Below, one piece after another: positions 31,644 through 39,822 of a stretch of DNA of 64,000 nt. The stretch covers positions 186,001-250,000 of the forward strand of contig NZ_JNYJ01000009.1 in assembly GCF_000716715.1 (NCBI RefSeq), read 5' to 3'. Within the stretch, counting starts at the first letter, position 1. Each line of letters begins with the position of its first letter. The stretch comes from Dactylosporangium aurantiacum (GTDB taxonomy: Bacteria > Actinomycetota > Actinomycetes > Mycobacteriales > Micromonosporaceae). The translations under genes and the position numbers were made by a program. The notes below the pieces were generated by a model. The model did not search any database and had not been told where the DNA came from. It saw nothing but the letters and a program-made list of their open reading frames with translations.

Positions 31644-32852
31644 TCAGCCGAGGTCGAGCAGGAAGCTCAGCCCGTTGCGCTTCAGCCGGGACCGGTTCGT
31701 GGCGTACGACAGCAGCTCCTTCAGCGAGACGATGCCCACGCTGGCCGGCAGGACCCACTCCACCGGGATGCCGGTGAAGACGCTCACCAGCAGCGGCAGC
31801 GGGGCGGTGGTCGCGGACTTCTCCAGCAGCACGAGCCCGACGTCGCGCTTCAGGTCGTGCAGCTTGCGCTCCAGGTCGAGCAGCGCGGGGCGTACGTTCG
31901 CGTCGATGTAGCGGGCCAGGTGCCGCTCGAAGTCCGGCTCCCAGGCGTTCACCTCGATCTCCGCGGCCATCTTCAGCACCTCGTCGCGGAACGCCTCCAG
32001 CTGGTCCCGGCACCTGGTGCGCAGCTGGCCGACCCGGCGCGGGGTCAGGTTCTCGATGCGTGGCAGGCTCAGCTCGATCAGTTCCGTGCCCAGCCGCGGG
32101 TACGCCGGTGTGGGCCCCGGCAGCGCGTCGGCGGTCAGTCGGCGCGCCAGCCGGCCCAGCTTCACGTTCAGGAACCGCTGATGCAGGGCGCTGTCGGTGA
32201 ACGGCACGAGCCGCAGCTCGCGGCAGGCGTGCAGGGCCACCGTCAGCATCAGCGACTCGGCCGCCTCGAACGGCAGGCGCACCATGAGCTCGCCGGCCGG
32301 CTGGCGCAGGCGCTGCTCGGCGAAGGGCCGGACCTCGGCCGGGTACCCGTACCGGGCCAGCACGTCCTGGTAGGAGCGCGGCCGGGTGGCGAGCACCTCC
32401 GGCACCGGCACGAGCCCACCGTGCTCGCCCGCGACGTAGTCGAACATGATGCCCAGCCCGGCCCAGAACAGGTACTGGCCGTTGGGCAGCAGCCAGTGCG
32501 CCTTGCCGGTGTCGGCCGCGAGCCGCCGGAACTCGTCGTCGGCCAGGTCGTCACCGATGCTGGCCTGGATCTCCGCCCGGACGCTCGCGTCGGTCACCGC
32601 CCGGCCCGGGCTCGCCAGCTGGCTCAACCCGAGCAGGTCCGGGCCGATCTCGGTGAAGCAGCCAAGGTCGCGCAGCTCGGCGGGGAGCCGGCCGTCGCGC
32701 GGCACGGCGGTGCCGACGCCGGGCGGCCGGAAGAAGTTCAGCTCGAGGAAGTGGATCCGGTCGAACAGCAGGGCGGCCGTCAACAGCGCCGGCGACGGCG
32801 CCGGATCGGCGTAGGGGAAGTACATGCACGCCAGCTCGGTGCGCCTGAGCAC
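31644..32852 (-). CDS. Hypothetical protein with C-terminal membrane hairpin
   Basis: 402 aa. GTG at 32852 has GGAGGA six bases upstream and begins two bases after the stop of the HEAT-like gene, which decides the start. The N-terminus CMYFPYADPAPSPALLTAAL followed by LFDRIHFLE recalls the opening of DUF6236-type proteins (a start with a YYPF-type strand and x-x-D-R-I), which is a weak resemblance only. The middle is helical with many Leu and charged residues; about residues 290-345 form a long amphipathic helix (HLARYIDANVRPALLDLERK). Near the end LPLLVSVFTGIPVEWVLPAS and VGIVSLKELLS could make a short membrane hairpin. Partner of the adjacent HEAT-like gene by tight spacing; function unknown. 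Confidence 0.7.
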   Translation of the reverse strand: MLRRTELACMYFPYADPAPSPALLTAALLFDRIHFLELNFFRPPGVGTAVPRDGRLPAELRDLGCFTEIGPDLLGLSQLASPGRAVTDASVRAEIQASIGDDLADDEFRRLAADTGKAHWLLPNGQYLFWAGLGIMFDYVAGEHGGLVPVPEVLATRPRSYQDVLARYGYPAEVRPFAEQRLRQPAGELMVRLPFEAAESLMLTVALHACRELRLVPFTDSALHQRFLNVKLGRLARRLTADALPGPTPAYPRLGTELIELSLPRIENLTPRRVGQLRTRCRDQLEAFRDEVLKMAAEIEVNAWEPDFERHLARYIDANVRPALLDLERKLHDLKRDVGLVLLEKSATTAPLPLLVSVFTGIPVEWVLPASVGIVSLKELLSYATNRSRLKRNGLSFLLDLG

Positions 32853-32854
32853 GC

Positions 32855-35098
32855 TCACTCCTCCCGGTCGGCGGCGTCCGGGGCGTGCAGGTCCCGGCGG
32901 CCGGTGACCACCGTCCGGCCGTCCTCGATCTTCGTGGTGACGCTCTCGCCCATCCCCGCCGAGATCGGGAACCGGGGGCGCTCGCCGCGCAGGCACGGCA
33001 GCACGACGTCGTTGAAGATCTCCCTCTCCGTGCCCTGGGTCAGGCTCATCCCGCCGCTGAGCATGCTGGCCGCCTCGCCGGAGCTCTGCGTGTCCGCGAA
33101 GCGGTTGCCGTGGATCAGGGAGGCCATCGCCATCGTGTCCGGCTCGCGCTCGCGGGAGCCGTGCGACACCCACACGGTCAGCTCGCCCGGGCACGCGAAG
33201 ATCGAGTTCAGCAGCGGGATCTCCGGCCAGCCGCCCGGCGCCTCGTGCGGCGCGGCGCCGCCACCGTCAGGCGTGTCGTCGGGCGCTTCGGCGGCGAGCC
33301 CGGCGAGCAGGGTCCTCGCCAGGTCGGTGTCCACCTTGGTCAGCGCCGCCATGACGGCCGTGCGCAGGTCGAGGTCGGCGACGCCGGTGATCCGGCCGGC
33401 CCGCTCCGCGCGGTGCTGGTTCGCGTGCAGGTTCGAGGTCATCCATTCCAGGAGCTTGCGCTGCTCGTAGTCGTCCGGCGGATGCGCCAGCGCGTCGACC
33501 ATCGCCTGGACGAGCCGGTCCGACGGGACGAGCGGCACGACACGGATCGCGTTGACCCGGGTCACCAGCGACTCGTCGCGCAGCGCCCGCTCGACATGGC
33601 AGAAGCAGGCGGCCAGCTCGAACGCGCCGATCAGCTTCAGCGCCAGCCGGGTGGCCCCGGCGTCGAGGAGGAAGGCGACGTACCGTTCGAGCACCCCGGC
33701 CGGCACGAGCCCCGGCCCGGCGCCGCGGACACCGTCGACCCCCAGCCCGTCGAGGCAGGACTCGATCGCGCCGAACACGGGCGGCTCGGCCTGCCCGCGG
33801 CCGGCGCCGAAGATGATGAGGTTGCGCAGTGCCAGCGGGGAGCGGGTGCTGGCGACCGCGTCGAGGAAGGCGACCGACATCGGCACCAGCTCGGCGTTGA
33901 GCAGCTCGCTCAGCGTGGCCGCCGCCGCGTCACCGCCCATCCGCCCGATGACCGCCAGCGCGGCGTCGCGCAGCGACTCCCTGGGCGACAGGATGAACGG
34001 CTCCAACGGCCGGATGTCCTCCAGCGTGCCGAACCGCGCGAGCGCCTCCAGGCAGCGCTGCTGGACCTTCGGCACCATGGCCTCGATGCCGTCGAGCAGG
34101 TCCTGGGTCGCCTCCCGCGCGCGTACCCCTTCGAGCAGGTCGAGGAAGGTGAGCTGCTCGACCGGCGGCCGGTCGGGCAGGCCCGCGGAGACCAGCGAGA
34201 TGTGCGGCGCGCCGACGAACGCCTCGCGCTCCCGGCGCAGCCCGTCGCCGTCCAGCACGTGACCGCGGCCGTCGAGCCACGACAGGTAGTACGAGAGGAA
34301 CAGGCGCGAGACCCGGCTCACCGCCTCGGCCGTCGGCCCGCGCACCCCTCCCCGCTCCAGGCGCAGCGCCAGGTCATACGCGGTCGCCGCCAGCGACAGC
34401 CCGCGTTCGAGGCCGTCCAGGCTCGGCAGGTACACGTGCCGGCTTCCGCCGCCGGACGGGTAGCTCTGCACGGCGTAGCCCTCGACGATCGCGCTGTGCA
34501 CCCCGGTCCCGGCGATCCCGACCGTACGGTGCCGGCGTGCACCGTCGCCCAGGAACTCCCACTCCGCGTGGTACAGCGACAACAGGGTCAGATACGCGGC
34601 CTCCAGCAGCCGCTCCCCGTCGTCGCCGTCCGCCGTCTCCGCGCCGGCCTCCAGCTGCTCCAGCTGGCGCAGGACGTTGCCCACCGGCACCGCGCCGAGC
34701 AGCAGCTGCCGCAGGTTGCCGATCGACTCCGGCGTCGGCGGGGTGTCCGCGTCGCCGTCCGCCACGGTCACGTGCAGGACCCTGTGCCGCGCCAGGATCT
34801 GCTGTGTACGCGCATCCGGCGGCCCGTTCGAGATGAGGAACGACACCAGCACACCGAACTGCGACGAGTGCTCCAGGCAGAACCGCTCCACCTCCGCGAC
34901 CCGCTCCGCACCGGCGTTGACGTCGATGGCCAGCAGCACGGACCGCCGCACCGCGGTGCGGGTCCCGTCGACGACGAGGACGGACGACAGGGACGCCTCG
35001 AGCAGGACACCGGTGTGCCTGCGGATGTGCGGGCTGAGCTCCTCCGACCGCATCAGCCGCAGGGCGTCGCTCAACCAGACCAGGAATGCGGGGCCCAT
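32855..35098 (-). CDS. Large HEAT-like helical protein heading the NACHT gene group
   Basis: About 747 aa from the ATG at 35098; two upstream in-frame ATGs (35146, 35164) would add a Gly/Val-rich stretch with poor coding bias. The first 130 residues form an alpha/beta domain with SVLLAIDVNAG, FCLEHSSQFGVLVSFLISNG and HRVLHVTVADG, reminiscent of Mrr-type restriction-endonuclease folds but without the E-x-K active site, a low-confidence impression. The rest is helical with HEAT-like pairs (LQQRCLEA-type KVQQRCLEALARFGTLEDIR, SLRDAALAVIGRMGGDAAAA, VTRVNAIRVVPLVPSDRLVQ). The last 120 residues contain PEIPLLNSIFACPGELTVWV and SGGMSLTQG. The stop lies two bases before the next start. First gene of a four-gene group ending with the NACHT NTPase. 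Confidence 0.75.
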   Translation of the reverse strand: MGPAFLVWLSDALRLMRSEELSPHIRRHTGVLLEASLSSVLVVDGTRTAVRRSVLLAIDVNAGAERVAEVERFCLEHSSQFGVLVSFLISNGPPDARTQQILARHRVLHVTVADGDADTPPTPESIGNLRQLLLGAVPVGNVLRQLEQLEAGAETADGDDGERLLEAAYLTLLSLYHAEWEFLGDGARRHRTVGIAGTGVHSAIVEGYAVQSYPSGGGSRHVYLPSLDGLERGLSLAATAYDLALRLERGGVRGPTAEAVSRVSRLFLSYYLSWLDGRGHVLDGDGLRREREAFVGAPHISLVSAGLPDRPPVEQLTFLDLLEGVRAREATQDLLDGIEAMVPKVQQRCLEALARFGTLEDIRPLEPFILSPRESLRDAALAVIGRMGGDAAAATLSELLNAELVPMSVAFLDAVASTRSPLALRNLIIFGAGRGQAEPPVFGAIESCLDGLGVDGVRGAGPGLVPAGVLERYVAFLLDAGATRLALKLIGAFELAACFCHVERALRDESLVTRVNAIRVVPLVPSDRLVQAMVDALAHPPDDYEQRKLLEWMTSNLHANQHRAERAGRITGVADLDLRTAVMAALTKVDTDLARTLLAGLAAEAPDDTPDGGGAAPHEAPGGWPEIPLLNSIFACPGELTVWVSHGSREREPDTMAMASLIHGNRFADTQSSGEAASMLSGGMSLTQGTEREIFNDVVLPCLRGERPRFPISAGMGESVTTKIEDGRTVVTGRRDLHAPDAADREE

Positions 35099-35214
35099 CC
35101 ACCCACCGTGCCCGGCCCGCCCCACCCCCACAACCACCGCTGGCATCGATGTCCGTCCCCGCATCGGCGGCAGCCGCCCGGCCGTTCAGGCGAACCCGGT
35201 CCGGTCGTCGCCGG

Positions 35215-35760
35215 TCATGACGAGCGCAGTTGCTGCTCGATCCGCATGAGCTTGTCGACGTTGAGGTCGGTCTCGTAGCAGGCGGGTCCGGGTTCGGTGA
35301 ACAGCTCCGGGTACACCACGAGGCGGTGCTCGCCGTCGAGTCTGGCCTCGATCGTGCCGATGGCGAGGACGGCGCCGGGTGGGATGCGGCCGGGCTGGAT
35401 GACGACGCTGTGCAGGGCGTCGGGGTGGGTGCGGCGGTACTCCCAGCCCTGCACCGCCGTGGCCAGCGTCGACCAGGTGCGGCTGTCGCGGGTGCCGCGC
35501 TGGTCGGCGGGGCACCCGCCGGGGCGGTGGCCGGGCAGGACGACGGCGCGGATGCCGGCGGCGCGCAGGGCCTCGGTGGCGCCGGCGGGGTCGCTGGGGT
35601 CGTCGATGACGAACGTGACCGAGCCGTCGCCGTTGGGGGTCAGCGCGTACGCCGGCCCGGTGTCGGGCCGGGCCACGGTGAACAGGACCGCGGCCACCGC
35701 GGCGGCGACCCCGGCCAGGGCCAGCGCCCGGTCCCACAACAGTCGGTCGTCGTCATCCAT
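35215..35760 (-). CDS. Membrane-anchored hypothetical protein
   Basis: 181 aa from ATG at 35760 (MDDDDRLLWDRALALAGVAA). One transmembrane helix at about residues 12-31, then an external domain with FVIDDPSDPAGATEALRAAG, IRAVVLPGHRPGGCPAD and, near the end, ACYETDLNVDKLMRIEQQL. Two cysteines in the external part could pair. The repeated use of a helix followed by AVVL resembles small periplasmic alpha/beta domains, but no family is recognised. It lies about 100 bp downstream of a 67-aa gene on the same strand and upstream of the HEAT-like gene. Confidence 0.6.
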   Translation of the reverse strand: MDDDDRLLWDRALALAGVAAAVAAVLFTVARPDTGPAYALTPNGDGSVTFVIDDPSDPAGATEALRAAGIRAVVLPGHRPGGCPADQRGTRDSRTWSTLATAVQGWEYRRTHPDALHSVVIQPGRIPPGAVLAIGTIEARLDGEHRLVVYPELFTEPGPACYETDLNVDKLMRIEQQLRSS

Positions 35761-35857
35761 CACCACTGCGGTGTCCGCCGCCGCCCCCGCTTCCCGCCCC
35801 GCGGTCACGATCGCATAACGCCACGACGGTCGGCGCCCGGCCGACAGCGGACCGGAC

Positions 35858-36061
35858 CTACAGCTGGGGCACGACCCGCAGCACCACACCGGTCACCGGG
35901 TCGATGACCACGAGCAGGCCGCCGCCGCGCGCGTACGCCGAGTTCGACAGCAACACCTCCGCCTCCGCCCCGTCGCGCGTGACCCGCGAGCCGTCGAACC
36001 CGCCCCGCCCACGGACGGCCGCGGCCGCCAACGCCACGGCGACGAGCTCCTCGTCGGTCAT
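35858..36061 (-). CDS. Small hypothetical protein
   Basis: 67 aa: MTDEELVAVALAAAAVRGRG then a strand-rich second half with GGGLLVVIDPVTGVVLRVVP. Codon bias is good throughout. The ending, in which a strand VVIDPVTGVV leads to VLRVVPQL, recalls PepSY-like or beta-hairpin domains, but length is too short to assign. Its ATG overlaps the TGA of an even smaller upstream ORF by four bases. Confidence 0.5.
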   Translation of the reverse strand: MTDEELVAVALAAAAVRGRGGFDGSRVTRDGAEAEVLLSNSAYARGGGLLVVIDPVTGVVLRVVPQL

Positions 36062-36144
36062 GCGCCGGCCGCCGATCGAGGGCAGTCGTTGGTGCGACGG
36101 CTGACCACGCGGTCGCCGGTCAGGCGGATCAACGGCAACGTCAC
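36058..36144 (-). CDS. Possible 28-residue ORF coupled to the 67-aa gene
   Basis: A GTG at 36144 opens 28 codons (starting MTLPLIRLTGDRVVSRRTND) ending in a TGA that overlaps the next ATG by four bases. Third-position G/C is high. A CATCGT hexamer lies seven bases before the GTG, in the position of a leaderless -10. It could be a leader peptide or the degraded end of an older gene. Confidence 0.3.
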   Translation of the reverse strand: MTLPLIRLTGDRVVSRRTNDCPRSAAGA

Positions 36145-36203
36145 ACCCGCAACGATGGCACGACTGTCCGCCGTGGCGCGAGGCGCTCGTGGCGCGAGGC
36201 GCT

Positions 36204-36638
36204 TCAGACGCCGACCCAGCAGTACAGGTGCGCGCCGGAGTCCCGGGCCTCCCGGGCCAGCCAGACGAGCTGGCCGAGCAGGTCCGTCAGGGCGTCGAGG
36301 TCCTCCTGGGCGACGAGCGCACGAAGCCGCGCCCATGCTGCCGCGACCGCGGTCAGTCGCTCGGCCGTCGCCCCGGCGAGCGCGTCGCGCAGGCCGTCGT
36401 CGAGGAACAGGACCACGGTGTGGTGGCCGGGCAGGCTCGCGACGATGCGCGGGGCGTGCCCCCGGCCAATGGTCGCGTCGACGCCGGCGCCGGTCAGCAG
36501 CGCCTCGACGGCGATGAGGTCGTGCGGGTCGAGCCCTTTGAGCTCCAGGAGCAGGAGCTCGCCGTCCGGGCCGTCCTCGAGCATCGCCTCGGCCTCGTCG
36601 TCGGTGAAGGCGACGAAATAGTCGTACAGCACACTCAC
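36204..36638 (-). CDS. Hypothetical cytosolic protein, 144 aa
   Basis: Starts with GTG (MSVLYDYFVAFTDDEAEAML), a beginning I associate with a common actinobacterial family of about 150 residues without assigned function. It is acidic in its first half, with LLLLELKGLDPHDLIAVEAL and VVLFLDDGLRDAL, and ends in a helix with LDALTDLLGQLVWLAREARD followed by AHLYCWVGV. It looks like a compact alpha/beta protein. No operon partners; the divergent P450 begins 87 bp away. Confidence 0.7.
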   Translation of the reverse strand: MSVLYDYFVAFTDDEAEAMLEDGPDGELLLLELKGLDPHDLIAVEALLTGAGVDATIGRGHAPRIVASLPGHHTVVLFLDDGLRDALAGATAERLTAVAAAWARLRALVAQEDLDALTDLLGQLVWLAREARDSGAHLYCWVGV

Positions 36639-36724
36639 CGGTCGATCCTGGCAGACTTGCGGGCATCGCGGGGGCGGCCCGTCAGCGCTGGATTTCGTGC
36701 CGGGGCTGCCGGAGAATCCGGGGG

Positions 36725-38032
36725 GTGACAGCAGCCCCGCCGCCGGTCGCCCCGGGTGTCCCGGTGCTGGGCAACGCGTTGCGGATGATGGGCGACGTCC
36801 AGCAGTTCCTGGTGGACACGTACCGGCGGATGGGGCCGGTGTACCGGGTCCGCGCGCTGAACCAGGCCTTCGTCATCATGGCCGGCGCCGAGGCCAACAG
36901 GTTCCTGCTCGACCGTGGCGAGGCGGCGTTCACCAGCGAGGAGAGCTTCGGCGGCCTCGACCGGGAGTTCGGCATGCGGGTCCACGTGCTGCGCGGCCGG
37001 CCCCACCGGCACCTGCGCAGGATCCTCGCCACCGGCCTGTCGCGCGACCTGCTCGCCGCCCGCTGGGACCGCGTCACCGCCGAGACCGGGCGGCTCCTCG
37101 ACGGCTGGGCCGGCCGGTCCACGGTGCCCGTCGTCGACGCGTGCCAGCGGCTCGCCGCGGCGCAGCTGTCGATCGCGTACACCGGGGCCAGCTCGGCCGC
37201 CCGGTTCGAGACCCTGCGGTCGGCGTTCGAGCTGGTCCTCGACGTCACCATCGCCGGGAAGTGGCCCGCCGCGACGCTGCGGTGGCCCGCGTACCGCCGG
37301 GCCCGCGCCGAGATCCACCGGTTCGCCCGGGAGGCGCTGGCCGAGCGGGCCGCGGCCGGGCCCCGCGACGGCGTCCCCGACCTGCTCGACCAGGCGCTCG
37401 CCGCGACCGACGAGGACGGTGCGCCGTACCCGCTCGACGTGCGCGCGGGCATGGCGCTGCAGGGGTACTTCGCCGGCGTCAACACGGTCGCCTACCTGTA
37501 CAGCTTCATGATCGACGTGCTCGTGCGGCACCCGGACGTGCTCGCGCGGGTGACCGACGAGGTGGACGCCGCCGGCCCGCTCACCTTCGACCGGCTCCGC
37601 GACCTGCCCGCCCTGCACGGACTGGTGATGGAGACGCTGCGGGTCTACCCGCCGGCGCCCGGATCCGCCCGTACCGCGGCGGAGACCTTCGACTTCGAGG
37701 GCTTCCGCATCGAGCGGGGTCAGCGGGTCCTCGTCGCCACCTGCGTCACCCATCAGCTGCCGGAGCACTTCCCCGACCCGCACCGGTTCGACCTCGACCG
37801 GGACTTCGCCGCCGGGCGCAGAGCGGGCGTCTACGCGCCGTTCTCCGTCGGCGGCCACACGTGCCTCGGCGCCGGGATGACGCAGGTCCTCGCGGTGGCG
37901 ACGGTCGCGATGCTGGTACGCCGGCTGCGCCTCACCCCGACGGCCCGGCGCCCACTGCGGATCACGGCCACGCCCGGGCCGAACCCCGGCGGGCGGTTCA
38001 AGGTCTCCGTCTCGCCGAGGGCCCTGCGTTAG
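36725..38032 (+). CDS. Cytochrome P450
   Basis: 435 aa. Haem-binding loop FSVGGHTCLGAG with the Cys thiolate at about residue 380; ExxR as ETLR in the K-helix; I-helix GYFAGVNTVAYLYSF where Asn-Thr takes the place of the usual acid/alcohol pair in A-G-x-D/E-T. The C-terminal PNPGGRFKV is also typical. The N-terminus has no membrane anchor, so it is a soluble class I enzyme needing ferredoxin and reductase, neither of which is nearby. The distant resemblance is to CYP51/CYP120-like proteins rather than to macrolide P450s. Substrate unknown. GTG start; a GAGAAT hexamer lies seven bases upstream. Confidence 0.9.
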   Translation: MTAAPPPVAPGVPVLGNALRMMGDVQQFLVDTYRRMGPVYRVRALNQAFVIMAGAEANRFLLDRGEAAFTSEESFGGLDREFGMRVHVLRGRPHRHLRRILATGLSRDLLAARWDRVTAETGRLLDGWAGRSTVPVVDACQRLAAAQLSIAYTGASSAARFETLRSAFELVLDVTIAGKWPAATLRWPAYRRARAEIHRFAREALAERAAAGPRDGVPDLLDQALAATDEDGAPYPLDVRAGMALQGYFAGVNTVAYLYSFMIDVLVRHPDVLARVTDEVDAAGPLTFDRLRDLPALHGLVMETLRVYPPAPGSARTAAETFDFEGFRIERGQRVLVATCVTHQLPEHFPDPHRFDLDRDFAAGRRAGVYAPFSVGGHTCLGAGMTQVLAVATVAMLVRRLRLTPTARRPLRITATPGPNPGGRFKVSVSPRALR

Positions 38033-38043
38033 CATCGACGGCC
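38030..38043 (+). promoter_or_regulatory. -10 element overlapping the P450 stop codon
   Basis: TAGCAT (38030-38035) contains the TAG stop of the P450 gene and ends eight bases before the lipoprotein ATG at 38044. It gives that gene a potential leaderless promoter of its own. Confidence 0.4.
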
Positions 38044-38832
38044 ATGAGGGCGCGGGGGTTCCTTGCGGTGGTCGTGCTGTCCCTGGCCGGGGTGCTGGCC
38101 GGCTGCGTGCCGCGGCAACCGCCGGAGCCGGACAGCCGCATCGCGGCGGCGGCCGCGATCAAGGAGCTGAAGGCCGCCCGCGCCAAGGTGCCCGGCGGCT
38201 ACCGGGTCGACTTCTCCGCGACATGGTGGAATCCGGAGGACGGCAGCTGGGCATGGTCGGGCACCCTGCACGGCACGGGCGGGGACTGGCAGGCGTCGAG
38301 CGAGCTGCGGTTCGCCGGGGCGCCGTACGCGCACCTCGAGTCCGTGCAGGTCGGCGACGTGCGCTACCACCGGCAGACCGGCGAGGTCAACTTCGGGCAG
38401 TGGCGGCGCTACGACGGCAGCGCCCTCGCGAACTCGTTCGTGAAGCTGCGGTACGACCCCGTCAGCAAGACCGTGACCAGCCGGGCGGTGTACCGGATGC
38501 CCGAGGTCGACGCGCTGCGGTACCTGGACGTGGCGGTCGCCGCGAAGCTCCCGCGCGCCGACCTTCCCGGCGGCGGGCACCGGTACGAGCTGCACGGCAT
38601 CGAGTGGGCACCCGCGGAGCCGCTGTGGCAGCAACTCAAGGACGCCGGCATCATCAGCCCGAACGTCACCGTCGATGTCGGCGGCGACGGGCTGCCGAGC
38701 CGGGTGACGCTCACGGCGAGCGGCAGCGGGACGATGTGGCAGGTCACGGTGACGATGACGGTCCACGACATCGGCGCGGCGGTCACCGTCAGTCCACCGC
38801 CGCCGGACCAGGTGGTGCCCGGCGAGCGGTGA
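38044..38832 (+). CDS. Lipoprotein, LppX/LolA-like
   Basis: 262 aa. Lipoprotein signal: MRARGFLAVVVLSLAGVLAG then Cys, a clear lipobox LAGC at about residue 21. The mature part is strand-rich with repeated aromatic/hydrophobic alternation (YRVDFSATWWNPEDGSWAWS, VGDVRYHRQTGEVNFGQWRR, PSRVTLTASGSGTMWQVTVT), which resembles the half-barrel of LppX/LprG or LolA lipid-carrying lipoproteins. That is inference from pattern, not a motif match. Anchored outside the membrane. It lies 11 bases behind the P450 and may be co-transcribed as well as having its own -10. Confidence 0.75.
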   Translation: MRARGFLAVVVLSLAGVLAGCVPRQPPEPDSRIAAAAAIKELKAARAKVPGGYRVDFSATWWNPEDGSWAWSGTLHGTGGDWQASSELRFAGAPYAHLESVQVGDVRYHRQTGEVNFGQWRRYDGSALANSFVKLRYDPVSKTVTSRAVYRMPEVDALRYLDVAVAAKLPRADLPGGGHRYELHGIEWAPAEPLWQQLKDAGIISPNVTVDVGGDGLPSRVTLTASGSGTMWQVTVTMTVHDIGAAVTVSPPPPDQVVPGER

Positions 38833-38847
38833 CCGGCGGGTCCGTGG

Positions 38848-39387
38848 TCAGGACCGTAGCCACCCGTCGATGAGGTCGACCCGGTCGGCGAGGGTGCCGG
38901 CCGGTACGTCCACCAGCTCGAACCCGTGCTCGCGGTACGCCTGCTCGTGGAACCGCTCGAACGCGACCGACTGCTCGAAGGTGATCCGGCGCACCGCGGT
39001 CGGCGTGACGAACCCGAGGAGCCGGACGAAGAAGACCCGCCGCTGGTACGTCCCCTCCGCCGTCACCCGGTCGACCTCGCCGGCCAGGACCGGGGTCACC
39101 GGCAGGCCGAGGTAGCGGGCCAGCGCCAGTGTGCAGATCGGTGAGCGGTCGAAGACCTGGACCGCGGTGGCCGGCGGCACGGGCCGCTGCTCGCGCTCCC
39201 GCTGCAGGAGCGTGATCGCGTCGATGAACCCGGGGACGCGCCACACCTCGTCGCGGCCCGGGGCCCGCAGGCGGAGGTTGACGTCGGTCGCGGCCTCCTC
39301 GACCACGGCGTACCCGCGGTCGCGCAGTGCGGCCAGGATCGTCGTCTTGCCGGCTCCTGGCGCGCCGGTGATGATGTGCCGCCGCAC
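38848..39387 (-). CDS. AAA/P-loop ATPase of unknown role
   Basis: 179 aa from GTG at 39387 with AAAGGAG seven bases upstream. Walker A GAPGAGKTT is at residues 8-16, followed by a helix and YAVVEEAATDV. Further motifs: VFDRSPICTLALARYLGLP (Walker B-like, with D-R-S), and RVFFVRLLGFVTP. This is the AAA_28-like group of small P-loop kinase-type ATPases that resemble nucleotide or NadR-like kinases. It probably phosphorylates or binds a small molecule; not determined. Convergent with the lipoprotein gene, with only 15 bases between the stop codons. Confidence 0.85.
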   Translation of the reverse strand: MRRHIITGAPGAGKTTILAALRDRGYAVVEEAATDVNLRLRAPGRDEVWRVPGFIDAITLLQREREQRPVPPATAVQVFDRSPICTLALARYLGLPVTPVLAGEVDRVTAEGTYQRRVFFVRLLGFVTPTAVRRITFEQSVAFERFHEQAYREHGFELVDVPAGTLADRVDLIDGWLRS

Positions 39388-39537
39388 GGGCTGCTCCTTT
39401 CGGGGATGGTGGCGCGCATGCTGGGCATGGCGGTGGAGGGGATGACACACCTCGCTCGACGCGGCGGCGGCCCGGTTTCCGGGCGGCGGGGCGGAGCTCG
39501 AGATGGCGTCCTCGATTGTACGACTGGCGAGAGACCT

Positions 39538-39822
39538 TCAGGGGCGCCCGGTGACGAACGCCCGGGCCTCCAGGATCAGGTCGAGGCTGCCGGCGGCGGG
39601 CACCCGGATCCACTCGCGCATCGGCCGGCCCGGCCGTGGTGCGCACGGCTCGCCCACGCCGGCCGCGACGAGCTGCCCGACCCGCGCCGCCGGCAGCTTC
39701 ACGATCATCGCGTCGCCCGAGGTGAACGCGTAGCACCGGCCCGCCGCCCGCAGCGCGGGGGAGCGCAGCATCCGGCCCACCTCGTCGCCCGGGTGCAGCG
39801 CGAGCACCGCGTCGAAGACCAT
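39538..39822 (-). CDS. TfoX/Sxy N-terminal-like small protein
   Basis: 94 aa. The pattern RSPALRAAGRCYAFTSGDAM then IVKLPAARVGQLVAAGVGEP and PMREWIRV matches the TfoX_N/YjbR-like fold common in actinobacteria (a K/R-x-P strand, V-L-P, and a final P-M-x-E-W motif). Most relatives have no known function; there is no competence link here. Its ATG shares one base with the sigma-factor TGA, so it is third in the YciI-sigma-TfoX operon. Confidence 0.75.
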   Translation of the reverse strand: MVFDAVLALHPGDEVGRMLRSPALRAAGRCYAFTSGDAMIVKLPAARVGQLVAAGVGEPCAPRPGRPMREWIRVPAAGSLDLILEARAFVTGRP

